From the NCBI GenBank assembly GCA_030431825.1, contig JAUIIJ010000025.1, positions 1 to 64,000 of the forward strand: a stretch of 64,000 bases of DNA. Reading direction: 5' to 3'. The notes under the pieces are model-generated. The model saw nothing but the letters and a program-made list of their open reading frames with translations. It did not search any database and was not told where the DNA came from. Each line of letters begins with the position of its first letter. The stretch's first letter is position 1. Below, piece after piece: positions 8,509-16,901 of this stretch. Both the position numbers and the translations under genes were made by a program. The DNA comes from Alphaproteobacteria bacterium. GTDB taxonomy: Bacteria > Pseudomonadota > Alphaproteobacteria > Rhodobacterales > Rhodobacteraceae.

Positions 8509-9387
8509 ATGGCTTTGGATACACGGAACGACACGTCCCTGACGCGAAGCGCCATGAAGGCCGAGATGCTGGATGCAGAAACCGAACTGCAACTGGCCTA
8601 CGCCTGGCGTGATGATCGTGACGAAGCGGCGCTGCACCGCCTGATCAACGCATATATGCGGCTCGCGATCTCGATGGCTGCACGGTATCGCCGCTATGGC
8701 GCGCCGATGAACGACCTGGTGCAAGAGGCCGGGCTTGGCCTGATGAAGGCGGCGGACAAGTTCGATCCGGACCGGGGCGTGCGGTTTTCGACCTATGCGG
8801 TCTGGTGGATCAAGGCCTCGATCCAGGATTACGTGATGCGCAACTGGTCGATGGTGCGGACGGGCTCGACCAGCAACCAGAAATCCCTGTTCTTCAACAT
8901 GCGCCGGATCCAGGCACGGCTGGAGCGCGAAGCCGCGGCGCAGGGCGCGCGACTGGACCGGCACCAGCTGAACCAACTGATTTCAACCGAGGCCGGTGTG
9001 CCGCTCCGGGATGTCGAGTTGATGGACGGCCGTCTGTCGGGTGCGGATTTCTCGCTCAATGCGACACAGTCGACAGAGGATGAGGGCCGTGAATGGATCG
9101 ATGCTCTCGAGGATGAGGGGGCGCAGGCCGCCGAGGTGGTGGAGGACCGCCACGACCGGGCGCAATTGAGGGAATGGCTGATGATCGCGCTGAACGAGCT
9201 GCCCGAGCGCGAGCGTTTCATCGTGCGCGAGCGCAAACTGCGCGACAAACCCCGCACGCTGGAAAATCTGGGCGAGGAGTTGGGCCTGTCGAAAGAACGT
9301 GTTCGCCAGCTTGAGGCGTCGGCCTTCCAGAAGATGCGCAAGAGCCTTGAAACCCGCTCCGACGAGGTGCAACACTTCTTCGCATGA
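8509..9387 (+). CDS. rpoH: RNA polymerase sigma-32 factor, RpoHII-like
   Basis: This 292-aa sigma-70 family protein has region 2 (YMRLAISMAARYRRYG to RFSTYAVWWIKASIQDYV, about residues 47-113). A modified RpoH box, with NQKSLFFNMRR instead of the usual AQRKLFFNLRK, follows near residues 123-134. Region 4 has the helix-turn-helix LENLGEELGLSKERVRQLEA (about 248-267). The divergent box and the opening MALDTRNDTSLTRSAMKAEM fit the second RpoH of Rhodobacteraceae, linked in Rhodobacter to singlet-oxygen stress, rather than the classical heat-shock RpoHI. ATG at 8509 follows ggggagg-type purines. It overlaps chaN by 4 nt. Confidence 0.9.
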   Translation: MALDTRNDTSLTRSAMKAEMLDAETELQLAYAWRDDRDEAALHRLINAYMRLAISMAARYRRYGAPMNDLVQEAGLGLMKAADKFDPDRGVRFSTYAVWWIKASIQDYVMRNWSMVRTGSTSNQKSLFFNMRRIQARLEREAAAQGARLDRHQLNQLISTEAGVPLRDVELMDGRLSGADFSLNATQSTEDEGREWIDALEDEGAQAAEVVEDRHDRAQLREWLMIALNELPERERFIVRERKLRDKPRTLENLGEELGLSKERVRQLEASAFQKMRKSLETRSDEVQHFFA

Positions 9388-10193
9388 AGATGCTGCAGAT
9401 TTTTATTCTGGCAATGCTGGCCGTTCCCGTGCGGGCGGAAGGTCTGCTGGAAAACGTGGTTCCCCGGATGCAGGGAGCCGATGTGGTGATCGTGGGAGAG
9501 GTGCATGACAACCCTGACCATCACGTCAACCAGTATACGGTGCTCAAGGCGCTGAAACCCAAGGCCGTCGTCTGGGAAATGCTCACCAGTGAAGAGGCGG
9601 GGCGGATCACGTCAGAGATGATCTATGCGCCCGAGCGTCTGGCCTCGGCGGTGGAATGGTCGCAATCCGGCTGGCCGGCATTTTCCATGTATCATCAGGT
9701 TTTTCTGGCCGCACCCGATGCGCGAATCTTCGGCGGCGAAGTGCCTCGCGAAGCGGCGCTTGCCACAGTTCAGAGCGGACCGGCGACCGCCTTCGGGTCC
9801 GAGGCCGCGCGGTATGGCTTGACCGAACCCCTGCCAAAATCCGAGGGGGACATTCGCGAAGCTTTGCAATTTGCCGCGCATTGCGAGGCGATGCCACGGG
9901 ATCGGATGCGGGTCATGGTCGATATACAGCGCCTGCGCGATGCGGTTCTGGCGCGCGAAGTCATCAGGGCGATGGATGAAACCGGCGGGCCGGTTGCCGT
10001 CATCACCGGCAACGGGCACGCCCGTCGCGACTGGGGCGTGCCGGTCTATCTGGATAGGGTACAGCCGGACCTGAAGGTGTTTGTTGTGGGCCAGTCCGAG
10101 GATGGGCAGATCGACGGGGCGTTTGACGCGATCATCGACAGTGACGCGCCGGCGCGCGAAGATCCGTGCAACGCATTCCGCGACAGCGGATGA
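9384..10193 (+). CDS. ChaN family protein (haem-binding, Tiki/ChaN fold)
   Basis: This 269-aa protein has a signal peptide of about 18 residues ending VRAE. It shows ChaN family landmarks: VVIVGEVHDNPDHH near residue 33, VVWEMLTSEEAGR and VAVITGNGHARRDWGVP. ChaN of Campylobacter is an iron-regulated outer-membrane haem-binding lipoprotein. No lipobox cysteine is visible here, so this one is probably periplasmic. It starts inside the rpoH stop (ATGA overlap) and is almost surely co-transcribed with it, suggesting a stress-linked haem or iron role. Confidence 0.8.
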   Translation: MKMLQIFILAMLAVPVRAEGLLENVVPRMQGADVVIVGEVHDNPDHHVNQYTVLKALKPKAVVWEMLTSEEAGRITSEMIYAPERLASAVEWSQSGWPAFSMYHQVFLAAPDARIFGGEVPREAALATVQSGPATAFGSEAARYGLTEPLPKSEGDIREALQFAAHCEAMPRDRMRVMVDIQRLRDAVLAREVIRAMDETGGPVAVITGNGHARRDWGVPVYLDRVQPDLKVFVVGQSEDGQIDGAFDAIIDSDAPAREDPCNAFRDSG

Positions 10194-10273
10194 CATGCCC
10201 TGGGGATGAATTGCGCTGGCAGATCGTGATCTGCATGCCTATGGTCGGGATGATCTGAACCAGGGGGCACGCG

Positions 10274-11470
10274 ATGCTGGCGTCAAAACGCATTTTGCTG
10301 ATCATCGGTGGCGGGATGGCGGCCTACAAGTCGCTGGACCTGATCCGGCGCCTGCAGGATCGCGGCGCAAGCGTAACCCCGGTTCTGACCCGCGCGGGCG
10401 AGGAATTTGTCACGCCGCTGGCGGTGTCGGGGTTGGCGGGGCAAAAACTCTATCGGGATCTGTTCGATCTGGGGGATGAGGCCGAAATGGGCCATATCCA
10501 GTTGTCGCGCAGCGCCGATCTGATCGTGGTGGCCCCTGCGACCGCTGATCTGATGGCCAAGATGGCCGGCGGGCTTGCCGATGATCTGGCCTCGACCCTG
10601 CTTCTGGCGACGGACACGCCGGTCCTGATCGCGCCGGCGATGAACGTGCGGATGTGGGAGCACCCGGCGACGCGCCGCAACCATGCCCGGCTCATCGCGG
10701 ACGGTATCCGTTGCATCGGGCCGAACGACGGTGGCATGGCCTGTGGCGAATTCGGGCCGGGGCGGATGTCGGAACCGCTGGAGATCGTCGCGGCCATCGA
10801 AACGGCGCTTGCCGACGGGCCGCTGCGGGGCAAGCGCATTCTGGTGACATCCGGACCAACACACGAGCCGATAGACCCGGTGCGCTATATCGCGAACCGG
10901 TCGTCCGGTGCGCAGGGCACGGCGGTTGCGCGGGCCCTGGCCGGGTTGGGGGCCGAGGTGGTGTTCGTCACCGGGCCCGCCGATGTGCCACCACCCGAGG
11001 GCGTCGAGGTCGTACGCGTGCAAACCGCGTTGCAGATGGCCGAGGCGGTCGAGGCCGCGCTGCCGGTCGATGCGGGGGTTTTCGCTGCGGCGGTTGCGGA
11101 TTGGCGCATGGCGCAGGCCAGTGATCGCAAGCTCAAGAAGAGCCGCGATGGATTGCCGGTGCTCGAATTCGCGGAAAATCCCGACATACTCGCCACGGTT
11201 TCTCGGATGACCGAGGGGCGGCCGCGGTTGGTGGTGGGCTTTGCCGCCGAAACCGACGACGTGGTGGAAAACGCGACAGCCAAGCGAAAGCGCAAGGGCT
11301 GTGACTGGATCGTGGCGAATGACGTCAGCCCCGCGACCGGGATCATGGGCGGCAGCGAAAACGCCGTTGTCCTGATCAGCGCGGACGGTGCCGAGACATG
11401 GCCGCGCATGGGCAAGGACGCCGTGGCGCAACAGCTTGCCCAGCGGATCGCAGCCTCGCTGACGGATTGA
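10274..11470 (+). CDS. coaBC: Phosphopantothenoylcysteine decarboxylase / phosphopantothenate-cysteine ligase
   Basis: This bifunctional enzyme (398 aa) makes 4'-phosphopantetheine from phosphopantothenate and cysteine in CoA synthesis. The CoaC half (about 1-185) has the flavin-binding GGGMAAYKSLDLIRRL, the active-site His in GHIQLSRSADL and the Cys in GMACGEFGPGRM. The CoaB half starts with VTSGPTHEPIDPVRYIANRS and has KLKKS near residue 280. AGGGGG lies upstream of the ATG. dut follows 46 nt later. Confidence 0.96.
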   Translation: MLASKRILLIIGGGMAAYKSLDLIRRLQDRGASVTPVLTRAGEEFVTPLAVSGLAGQKLYRDLFDLGDEAEMGHIQLSRSADLIVVAPATADLMAKMAGGLADDLASTLLLATDTPVLIAPAMNVRMWEHPATRRNHARLIADGIRCIGPNDGGMACGEFGPGRMSEPLEIVAAIETALADGPLRGKRILVTSGPTHEPIDPVRYIANRSSGAQGTAVARALAGLGAEVVFVTGPADVPPPEGVEVVRVQTALQMAEAVEAALPVDAGVFAAAVADWRMAQASDRKLKKSRDGLPVLEFAENPDILATVSRMTEGRPRLVVGFAAETDDVVENATAKRKRKGCDWIVANDVSPATGIMGGSENAVVLISADGAETWPRMGKDAVAQQLAQRIAASLTD

Positions 11471-11516
11471 ATGAGCGTCCGGGGACAGGACGGAAGACCA
11501 ACAAGGGCCAGGTGAA

Positions 11517-11972
11517 ATGGTATCAATTCGCGTAACATTTGAAGACGGAGCCGACCGGGACGTGCCGCTGCCCTCTTACGAAACAGTGGGGGCGGCGGGT
11601 GCGGACCTGCGTGCGAATTTTTCCGATCGCGGAACCGTCACGCTGGCACCGGGGGCGCGGGCTCTGGTGCCGACCGGACTGCGCATCGAGATACCGGACG
11701 GTTACGAGGCGCAGATCCGGCCCCGTTCGGGGCTGGCGCTGAAAAACGGCATCACGCTGCCCAATGCGCCGGGCACCATCGACAGCGATTATCGCGGACC
11801 GCTCGGGGTAATCGTGATGAACGCGGGCGAAGCGCCTTTCGTGATCGCCCACGGCGACCGGATCGCACAGATGGTTGTCGCGCCGGTGGTTCAGGCGCGG
11901 TTCGATCTGGCCGATGGGCTGGGAAATACGGCGCGCGGCTCGGGCGGCTTTGGATCGACCGGGCGGGGCTGA
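11517..11972 (+). CDS. dut: dUTP diphosphatase
   Basis: Dut (151 aa) hydrolyses dUTP to dUMP, keeping uracil out of DNA and feeding thymidylate synthesis. The conserved motifs of the trimeric enzyme are visible in order: [48 protein letters not shown] and the mobile C-terminal arm [10 protein letters not shown]. Its TGA shares a base with the ATG of the next gene, so the pair is coupled. coaBC-dut is a common bacterial neighbourhood. Confidence 0.96.
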   Translation: MVSIRVTFEDGADRDVPLPSYETVGAAGADLRANFSDRGTVTLAPGARALVPTGLRIEIPDGYEAQIRPRSGLALKNGITLPNAPGTIDSDYRGPLGVIVMNAGEAPFVIAHGDRIAQMVVAPVVQARFDLADGLGNTARGSGGFGSTGRG

Positions 11973-13030
11973 TGCTGCTGGTTCTGGGAATTGCGGCGCT
12001 GATCTGGTGGGGTGGCGGTTGGATGGGGGTGTCGCGACAGGCGCGGCTGGCCCTGTTGGCCACCTTGTTCGCCGTGGTTCTGCTGGTGCAGCTGATCCTG
12101 CCGGACGGGCACCCGGTCCGGGCGGCAACCGGTGGCTCGCCGGCTCTGTGGTTGTTGCTCGCCGGGTTTGCCGTGATTGTCGCCCTGTACCGGCGTGGCC
12201 TGTCGGCGCTGCGCAAGCGGGCGCAGGCCAGGCAGGCACCGCAAACCACCGCGAAACCGGGCGGTGCGTTTACCGAAACCGAACTGGATCGCTATGCCCG
12301 CCACATCGTGCTGCGCGAAATCGGCGGACCGGGGCAGAAGCGGATGAAACAGGCGCGCGTGCTGGTCATTGGTGCCGGTGGGCTGGGTGCGCCGGCGTTG
12401 CAGTACCTCGCCGCCGCCGGGATCGGCACAATCGGCGTGATCGACGATGACGTGGTGGAAAACGCCAACCTGCAACGGCAGGTCATCCACCGCGACGCCG
12501 ATATCGGCATGCCCAAGGTGTTTTCCGCGCAACAGGCGATGCTGGCCCAGAACCCGGCCGTGATGGTACGGCCGTATCATCGCAGGCTGACGCCGGACAT
12601 CGCGGCAGAGCTGTTTGCGGAATACGATCTGATCCTTGACGGGACCGACAATTTCGACACGCGCTACCTGTCGAATGCCACCGCGGTTGCCGCTGGCAAA
12701 CCGCTTGTCTCCGGGGCGTTGTCGCAGTGGGAGGGGCAGCTTTCGGTCTTTGATCCGTCCCACACCGGCCCCTGCTATCAGTGCATTTTCCCCGAGGCCC
12801 CGGCGCCCGGGCTGGCCCCCTCCTGTGCCGAGGCGGGGGTGATCGGCCCGCTGCCCGGCGTGGTTGGCGCGATGATGGCGGTCGAGGCGATCAAGGTAGT
12901 GACGGATGCCGGCATGCCGCTGCGGGGGCAGATGCTGATCTATGATGCGCTGTATGGCGAGACACGAACCATCCGGCTGTCCCCGCGCGAGGGATGCCCG
13001 GTCTGTGGTGGCAAGGGGCGGGCCGCTTGA
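11972..13030 (+). CDS. moeB: Membrane-anchored MoeB/ThiF family adenylyltransferase
   Basis: The protein (352 aa) has an E1-like domain from about residue 105. The ATP loop is VIGAGGLGAPALQYLAAAG, then DDDVVENANLQRQ, and the Cys in PSCAEAGVIGPLPG corresponds to the conserved family cysteine. Two CxxC pairs (CYQC and CPVC) bind structural zinc. MoeB/ThiF proteins adenylate the C-terminal glycine of small sulfur carriers (MoaD, ThiS). Unusually, about 100 N-terminal residues hold three hydrophobic stretches ([48 protein letters not shown]), predicting membrane attachment. It overlaps dut by one base. Confidence 0.88.
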   Translation: MLLVLGIAALIWWGGGWMGVSRQARLALLATLFAVVLLVQLILPDGHPVRAATGGSPALWLLLAGFAVIVALYRRGLSALRKRAQARQAPQTTAKPGGAFTETELDRYARHIVLREIGGPGQKRMKQARVLVIGAGGLGAPALQYLAAAGIGTIGVIDDDVVENANLQRQVIHRDADIGMPKVFSAQQAMLAQNPAVMVRPYHRRLTPDIAAELFAEYDLILDGTDNFDTRYLSNATAVAAGKPLVSGALSQWEGQLSVFDPSHTGPCYQCIFPEAPAPGLAPSCAEAGVIGPLPGVVGAMMAVEAIKVVTDAGMPLRGQMLIYDALYGETRTIRLSPREGCPVCGGKGRAA

Positions 13031-13110
13031 GCCGTGGGGCGGAAATCTCGCCTCGACCTCTGGACCCTCGGGCAGTGCGCTCATAGCTTGCGCTTCAAAA
13101 GGAGATTGCC

Positions 13111-15123
13111 ATGACCAACCCGATCCTGACCGACTGGAACACGCCGTTTCAGATTGCCCCGTTTGATGCGATCTCGGACAGCGATTTCGCACCGGCGCTC
13201 GACAGTGCGCTGGAGCAGCACAGGGCCGAGATCGCGGCGATCGCGGAAAATCCGGAGCCGGCCAGCTTTGCCAATACGGTCGAGGCACTGGAAGCGGCGG
13301 GAGAGGCGCTGGACAAGGTCCTGTCGGTGTTCTTCACGGTAGCAGGGGCCGACAGCAACCCGGATCGCGAGGCGTTGCAGCGGGAGTTCTCGCCAAGGCT
13401 GGCGGCGCATTTCTCGGATATCTCGTCCAACAAGGCGCTGTTTCGACGGGTCGCCGATCTTTGGGCGCGCAAGGATGAGTTGGCCCTGACCCCCGAGCAG
13501 GCACGGGTGCTGATGCTGACCCATCGCGGTCTGGTGCGGGCCGGTGCGGCGCTTGAGGGCGATGCCGACGCGCGGATGAAAGAGATCAAGTCGCGCCTTG
13601 CCACACTCGGAACCGAGTTCACGCAGAACCTGCTCGCGGATGAGCGGGAGTGGTACATGGAGCTGGCCCGGGCCGATCTGGACGGGCTGCCGAAATTCGT
13701 CGTCGATGCGGCGCTGGAGGCTGGCAGGGAAAAGGGTGTCGAGGGGCCGGTTGTCACCTTGTCGCGATCCGTCATCGTGCCGTTCCTGCAATTCTCGCCG
13801 CGCCGTGATCTGCGCGAACGGGCCTTTGAGGCCTGGGCGGCGCGGGGAGCGAATGGCGGCGCGACGGACAACCGCGACATTGCCGCCGAAATCCTGGCCC
13901 TGCGGCAGGAGCGGGCGGCTTTGCTGGGTTATGACAGCTTCGCGGATTACAAGCTGGAGACCGAAATGGCACGCACGCCGGACAGGGTGCGTGATCTACT
14001 GATGGCTGTCTGGGAACCAGCCAGGGCACGGGCGGACGCGGATGCCGAAGTACTCAGCCAGATGATGCATGACGACGGCATAAACGGTGCGCTGGAGCCA
14101 TGGGACTGGCGATACTATGCGGAGCGGCGGCGCAAGGCCGAACATGATCTGGATGAGGCCGCACTGAAGCCCTATCTGCAACTGGACCGGATGATCGATG
14201 CCGCGTTCTCCTGCGCCAACCGCCTGTTCGGGCTCGAATTCAGGGCGGTGGACTTGCCGCTTTATCATCCGGACTGCCGGGCATGGGAGGTGACGCGCGA
14301 GGGCGAGCATGTGGCGCTGTTCATCGGAGACTATTTCGCGCGCGGCTCGAAACGGTCAGGGGCCTGGTGCTCGGCGATGCGGTCGCAGGCCAGGTTCCCG
14401 CGTGAGCAGGCACCGATCGTCATCAATGTATGCAACTTTGCCAAGGGCGAGCCGGCGCTGCTGTCCTATGACGATGCGCGCACGCTGTTTCACGAATTCG
14501 GCCACGCGCTGCATCAGATGTTGTCGGATGTCACCTATGAGAGCATCTCGGGCACCTCGGTTGCCCGCGATTTCGTGGAACTGCCCAGCCAGCTTTACGA
14601 ACACTGGCTGGAGGTGCCCGAGGTGTTGCGCGAGTTTGCGGTGCATGCCGAAACCGGTGAACCGATGCCGGCGGAGATGCTCGACAGGGTTTTGGGGGCT
14701 GCGACATTCGACATGGGGTTCCAGACGGTGGAATATGTTGCCTCGGCGCTGGTCGATCTTGCGTTTCACGAGGGCGACGCGCCAGCCGATCCGATGGCGC
14801 GACAGTCCGAGATCCTGCAAGATCTCGGGATGCCACACGCGATCAGGATGCGCCATGCGACGCCGCATTTCGCACATGTCTTTGCCGGTGACGGGTATTC
14901 CAGCGGCTATTACAGCTACATGTGGTCCGAGGTGATGGATGCCGATGCCTTTGCCGCCTTCGAAGAAGCGGGCGGTGCGTTCGATCCCGAACGTGCACAG
15001 GCGTTGGAAGAGCATATCCTGTCTGCCGGAGGGTCGCAGGAACCGGATGTTCTTTATACGGCATTCCGGGGGCGCCTGCCCGAGGTCGGTGCGCTGTTGA
15101 AAGGGCGCGGGTTGGCGGCGTGA
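13111..15123 (+). CDS. M3 family zinc oligopeptidase (Dcp/OpdA type)
   Basis: At 670 aa it is close to E. coli peptidyl-dipeptidase Dcp and oligopeptidase A (about 680 aa). The zinc motif HEFGHALHQML lies near residue 461, with the third ligand region (FVELPSQLYEHW) about 25 residues later. The N-terminal part is helical, as expected for the channel of M3 enzymes. There is no signal peptide, so it should degrade short peptides in the cytoplasm. It starts 80 nt after moeB behind aaaggaga. Dcp versus OpdA cannot be settled by eye. Confidence 0.9.
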   Translation: MTNPILTDWNTPFQIAPFDAISDSDFAPALDSALEQHRAEIAAIAENPEPASFANTVEALEAAGEALDKVLSVFFTVAGADSNPDREALQREFSPRLAAHFSDISSNKALFRRVADLWARKDELALTPEQARVLMLTHRGLVRAGAALEGDADARMKEIKSRLATLGTEFTQNLLADEREWYMELARADLDGLPKFVVDAALEAGREKGVEGPVVTLSRSVIVPFLQFSPRRDLRERAFEAWAARGANGGATDNRDIAAEILALRQERAALLGYDSFADYKLETEMARTPDRVRDLLMAVWEPARARADADAEVLSQMMHDDGINGALEPWDWRYYAERRRKAEHDLDEAALKPYLQLDRMIDAAFSCANRLFGLEFRAVDLPLYHPDCRAWEVTREGEHVALFIGDYFARGSKRSGAWCSAMRSQARFPREQAPIVINVCNFAKGEPALLSYDDARTLFHEFGHALHQMLSDVTYESISGTSVARDFVELPSQLYEHWLEVPEVLREFAVHAETGEPMPAEMLDRVLGAATFDMGFQTVEYVASALVDLAFHEGDAPADPMARQSEILQDLGMPHAIRMRHATPHFAHVFAGDGYSSGYYSYMWSEVMDADAFAAFEEAGGAFDPERAQALEEHILSAGGSQEPDVLYTAFRGRLPEVGALLKGRGLAA

Positions 15124-15134
15124 AGGAGAGCGGG

Positions 15135-15950
15135 ATGGACGAGCAAGCGACGGCACAGGGCGAATCCGCACCGGCGGCAGATCTGCAAAAGGTATCCGTG
15201 TCCGATCCGGGCTTCGAGATGTATGTGGATCTCATGGCCAGGTGTCTGACGGACATGATCTATGGCGCCGATCGCCCGATCGTGAGACGTGGTAAAACGG
15301 TTTCGTTCGACAAGAAGAAGCGTTTTCAGGGCCGCGACTGGCCTGTTGTCGGGCACAGCATGGCCGGGATCAAGCGGTTGCAGAACGTCGCACACCTGAC
15401 CGACCGGGTCATTGCCGAGGACGTACCGGGCGATTTCATCGAAACCGGTGTCTGGCGCGGCGGCGCATCGGCGATGGTGCGCGGTGTGCTGAAATTTCGC
15501 GGAGTAGAGGATCGCCGGGTCTATCTCGCCGACAGTTTCGAGGGTTTGCCACCGCCAAACGAAGAGGACTATCCGGCGGACAAGGGAAGCCGTTTTCATA
15601 TGCGGGGTCGTCTGGCGGTGGGCGTCGATGCAGTCAAGAAGACCTTCGAGGCCTATGACCTGCTGGATGACCGGGTCGAGTTCGTGGTGGGCTGGTTCAA
15701 GGATACGCTGCACGCGCTTGACGTGCCGCAATTTTCTTTGATCCGGCTGGACGGCGATATGTACGAGTCGACCATTCAGGCGATTTCGGCGCTCTATCCC
15801 CGTCTGGCACCGGGCGGATTTCTCATCGTCGACGACTATGGCGGGATCAAGGCCTGCCGGCAGGCGATCCATGATTACCGGGACGAACACGGAATCACCG
15901 AAGAGATCCACAAGATCGACCACACCGGAGTCTGGTGGCAAAAGACCTGA
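15135..15950 (+). CDS. TylF/MycF-like class I methyltransferase
   Basis: This 271-aa protein resembles macrocin O-methyltransferase (TylF) family members. It has GDFIETGVWRGGASAMVRGV (SAM-binding start), VYLADSFEGLPPP, and the acidic metal sites LIRLDGDMYEST and FLIVDDYGG near the C-terminus. In Rhodobacteraceae such proteins usually occur outside macrolide clusters and their acceptor is unknown. AAGGAGAG at 15123-15130 fixes the ATG at 15135. The gene follows the M3 peptidase by 11 nt, so the two probably share a transcript. Confidence 0.8.
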   Translation: MDEQATAQGESAPAADLQKVSVSDPGFEMYVDLMARCLTDMIYGADRPIVRRGKTVSFDKKKRFQGRDWPVVGHSMAGIKRLQNVAHLTDRVIAEDVPGDFIETGVWRGGASAMVRGVLKFRGVEDRRVYLADSFEGLPPPNEEDYPADKGSRFHMRGRLAVGVDAVKKTFEAYDLLDDRVEFVVGWFKDTLHALDVPQFSLIRLDGDMYESTIQAISALYPRLAPGGFLIVDDYGGIKACRQAIHDYRDEHGITEEIHKIDHTGVWWQKT

Positions 15951-15964
15951 AGCGTCCTGCGGCG

Positions 15965-16897
15965 TCAGTAGCCGAGCGCACGATCCACGACGTGCAGGAA
16001 CGGTTCGCCGGCTTCGCCCCGGCGGATGTTCTCGGCGATGGTCTGGCTTGCCGTGCCTTCGCGCGTTGCCGAGGCGATATGCGGCGTCACGGTGATCTTG
16101 GGATGCGCCCAGAACGGATGATCTGCGGGCAACGGCTCGACGCGGAACACATCCAGTGTCGCATGTGCCAGCTGTCCGCTGTCCAGCGCAGCGATCAGGG
16201 CGTTGTCGTCGATCAGCGGGCCACGTCCGGGATTGATCACAATTGCACCACGCGGCAGTTCCGCAAGCGTGTCGGCATTCAGGATATCGGTCGTGACCGG
16301 CGTGTCCGGCAGCAGCAATACGAGGATCTGCGCGGTCGAGAGCGCGGTCTGCAAGCCGTCATAGCCGTGATAGGTGGCGACCTGGGGCACCGTCTTGGCG
16401 CTCCGGCTCCAGCCGCTGACGGGAAATCCGAGCCCGGTCAGGGCGGCGGCGCAGGCCTGTCCGAGCGCGCCCATGCCCAGAATGGTGACCGGGCGATCCT
16501 CGGCCAGCGGGGGGACCGCAGTGCGCCATTGACCGTCCTGACCGAGGATGTGGGCATCCATTCCAAGATGATGGCGCAGCACGTGTCCGGTCACCCATTC
16601 GACCATGCCCCGTGTCAGCCCGTGATCGACCATGCGGGTCAGAGGCACCTTCAGCGTTTCGTTCTGCACCACGTCCTCGACGCCGGCCCAGAGATTCAGA
16701 ACCGCCTTGAGCCGCGTGTAGGGGCGGAAGTCCTGAAGCGAGCTGTTGGGGGCATAGATGATATAGTCGACCTCGGCGGGCGGAAAATCCGGGCGCAGTT
16801 CAAATTCGAGTCCGGCCTGCGACAATGCCCGGCTCATCGGGGCCTCGTATGTGGCCCAGCGTTCGGATTTGGCGGCGAAGAGAATGTTGATGGTCAA
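15965..16897 (-). CDS. ghrA: Glyoxylate/hydroxypyruvate reductase A-like 2-hydroxyacid dehydrogenase
   Basis: This 310-aa D-isomer-specific 2-hydroxyacid dehydrogenase reduces glyoxylate or hydroxypyruvate with NAD(P)H in the family. The Rossmann loop ILGMGALGQACAAAL lies near residue 138. Active-site Arg, Glu and His are in NLWAGVEDV, NPGRGPLIDDNALIAAL, LDVFRVEPLP and TPHIAS. Its start lies 4 nt from the end of rodA on the same strand, so it may be read from the mre/rod operon. Substrate assignment is by resemblance only. Confidence 0.85.
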   Translation of the reverse strand: MTINILFAAKSERWATYEAPMSRALSQAGLEFELRPDFPPAEVDYIIYAPNSSLQDFRPYTRLKAVLNLWAGVEDVVQNETLKVPLTRMVDHGLTRGMVEWVTGHVLRHHLGMDAHILGQDGQWRTAVPPLAEDRPVTILGMGALGQACAAALTGLGFPVSGWSRSAKTVPQVATYHGYDGLQTALSTAQILVLLLPDTPVTTDILNADTLAELPRGAIVINPGRGPLIDDNALIAALDSGQLAHATLDVFRVEPLPADHPFWAHPKITVTPHIASATREGTASQTIAENIRRGEAGEPFLHVVDRALGY

Positions 16898-16901
16898 GGT
16901 A

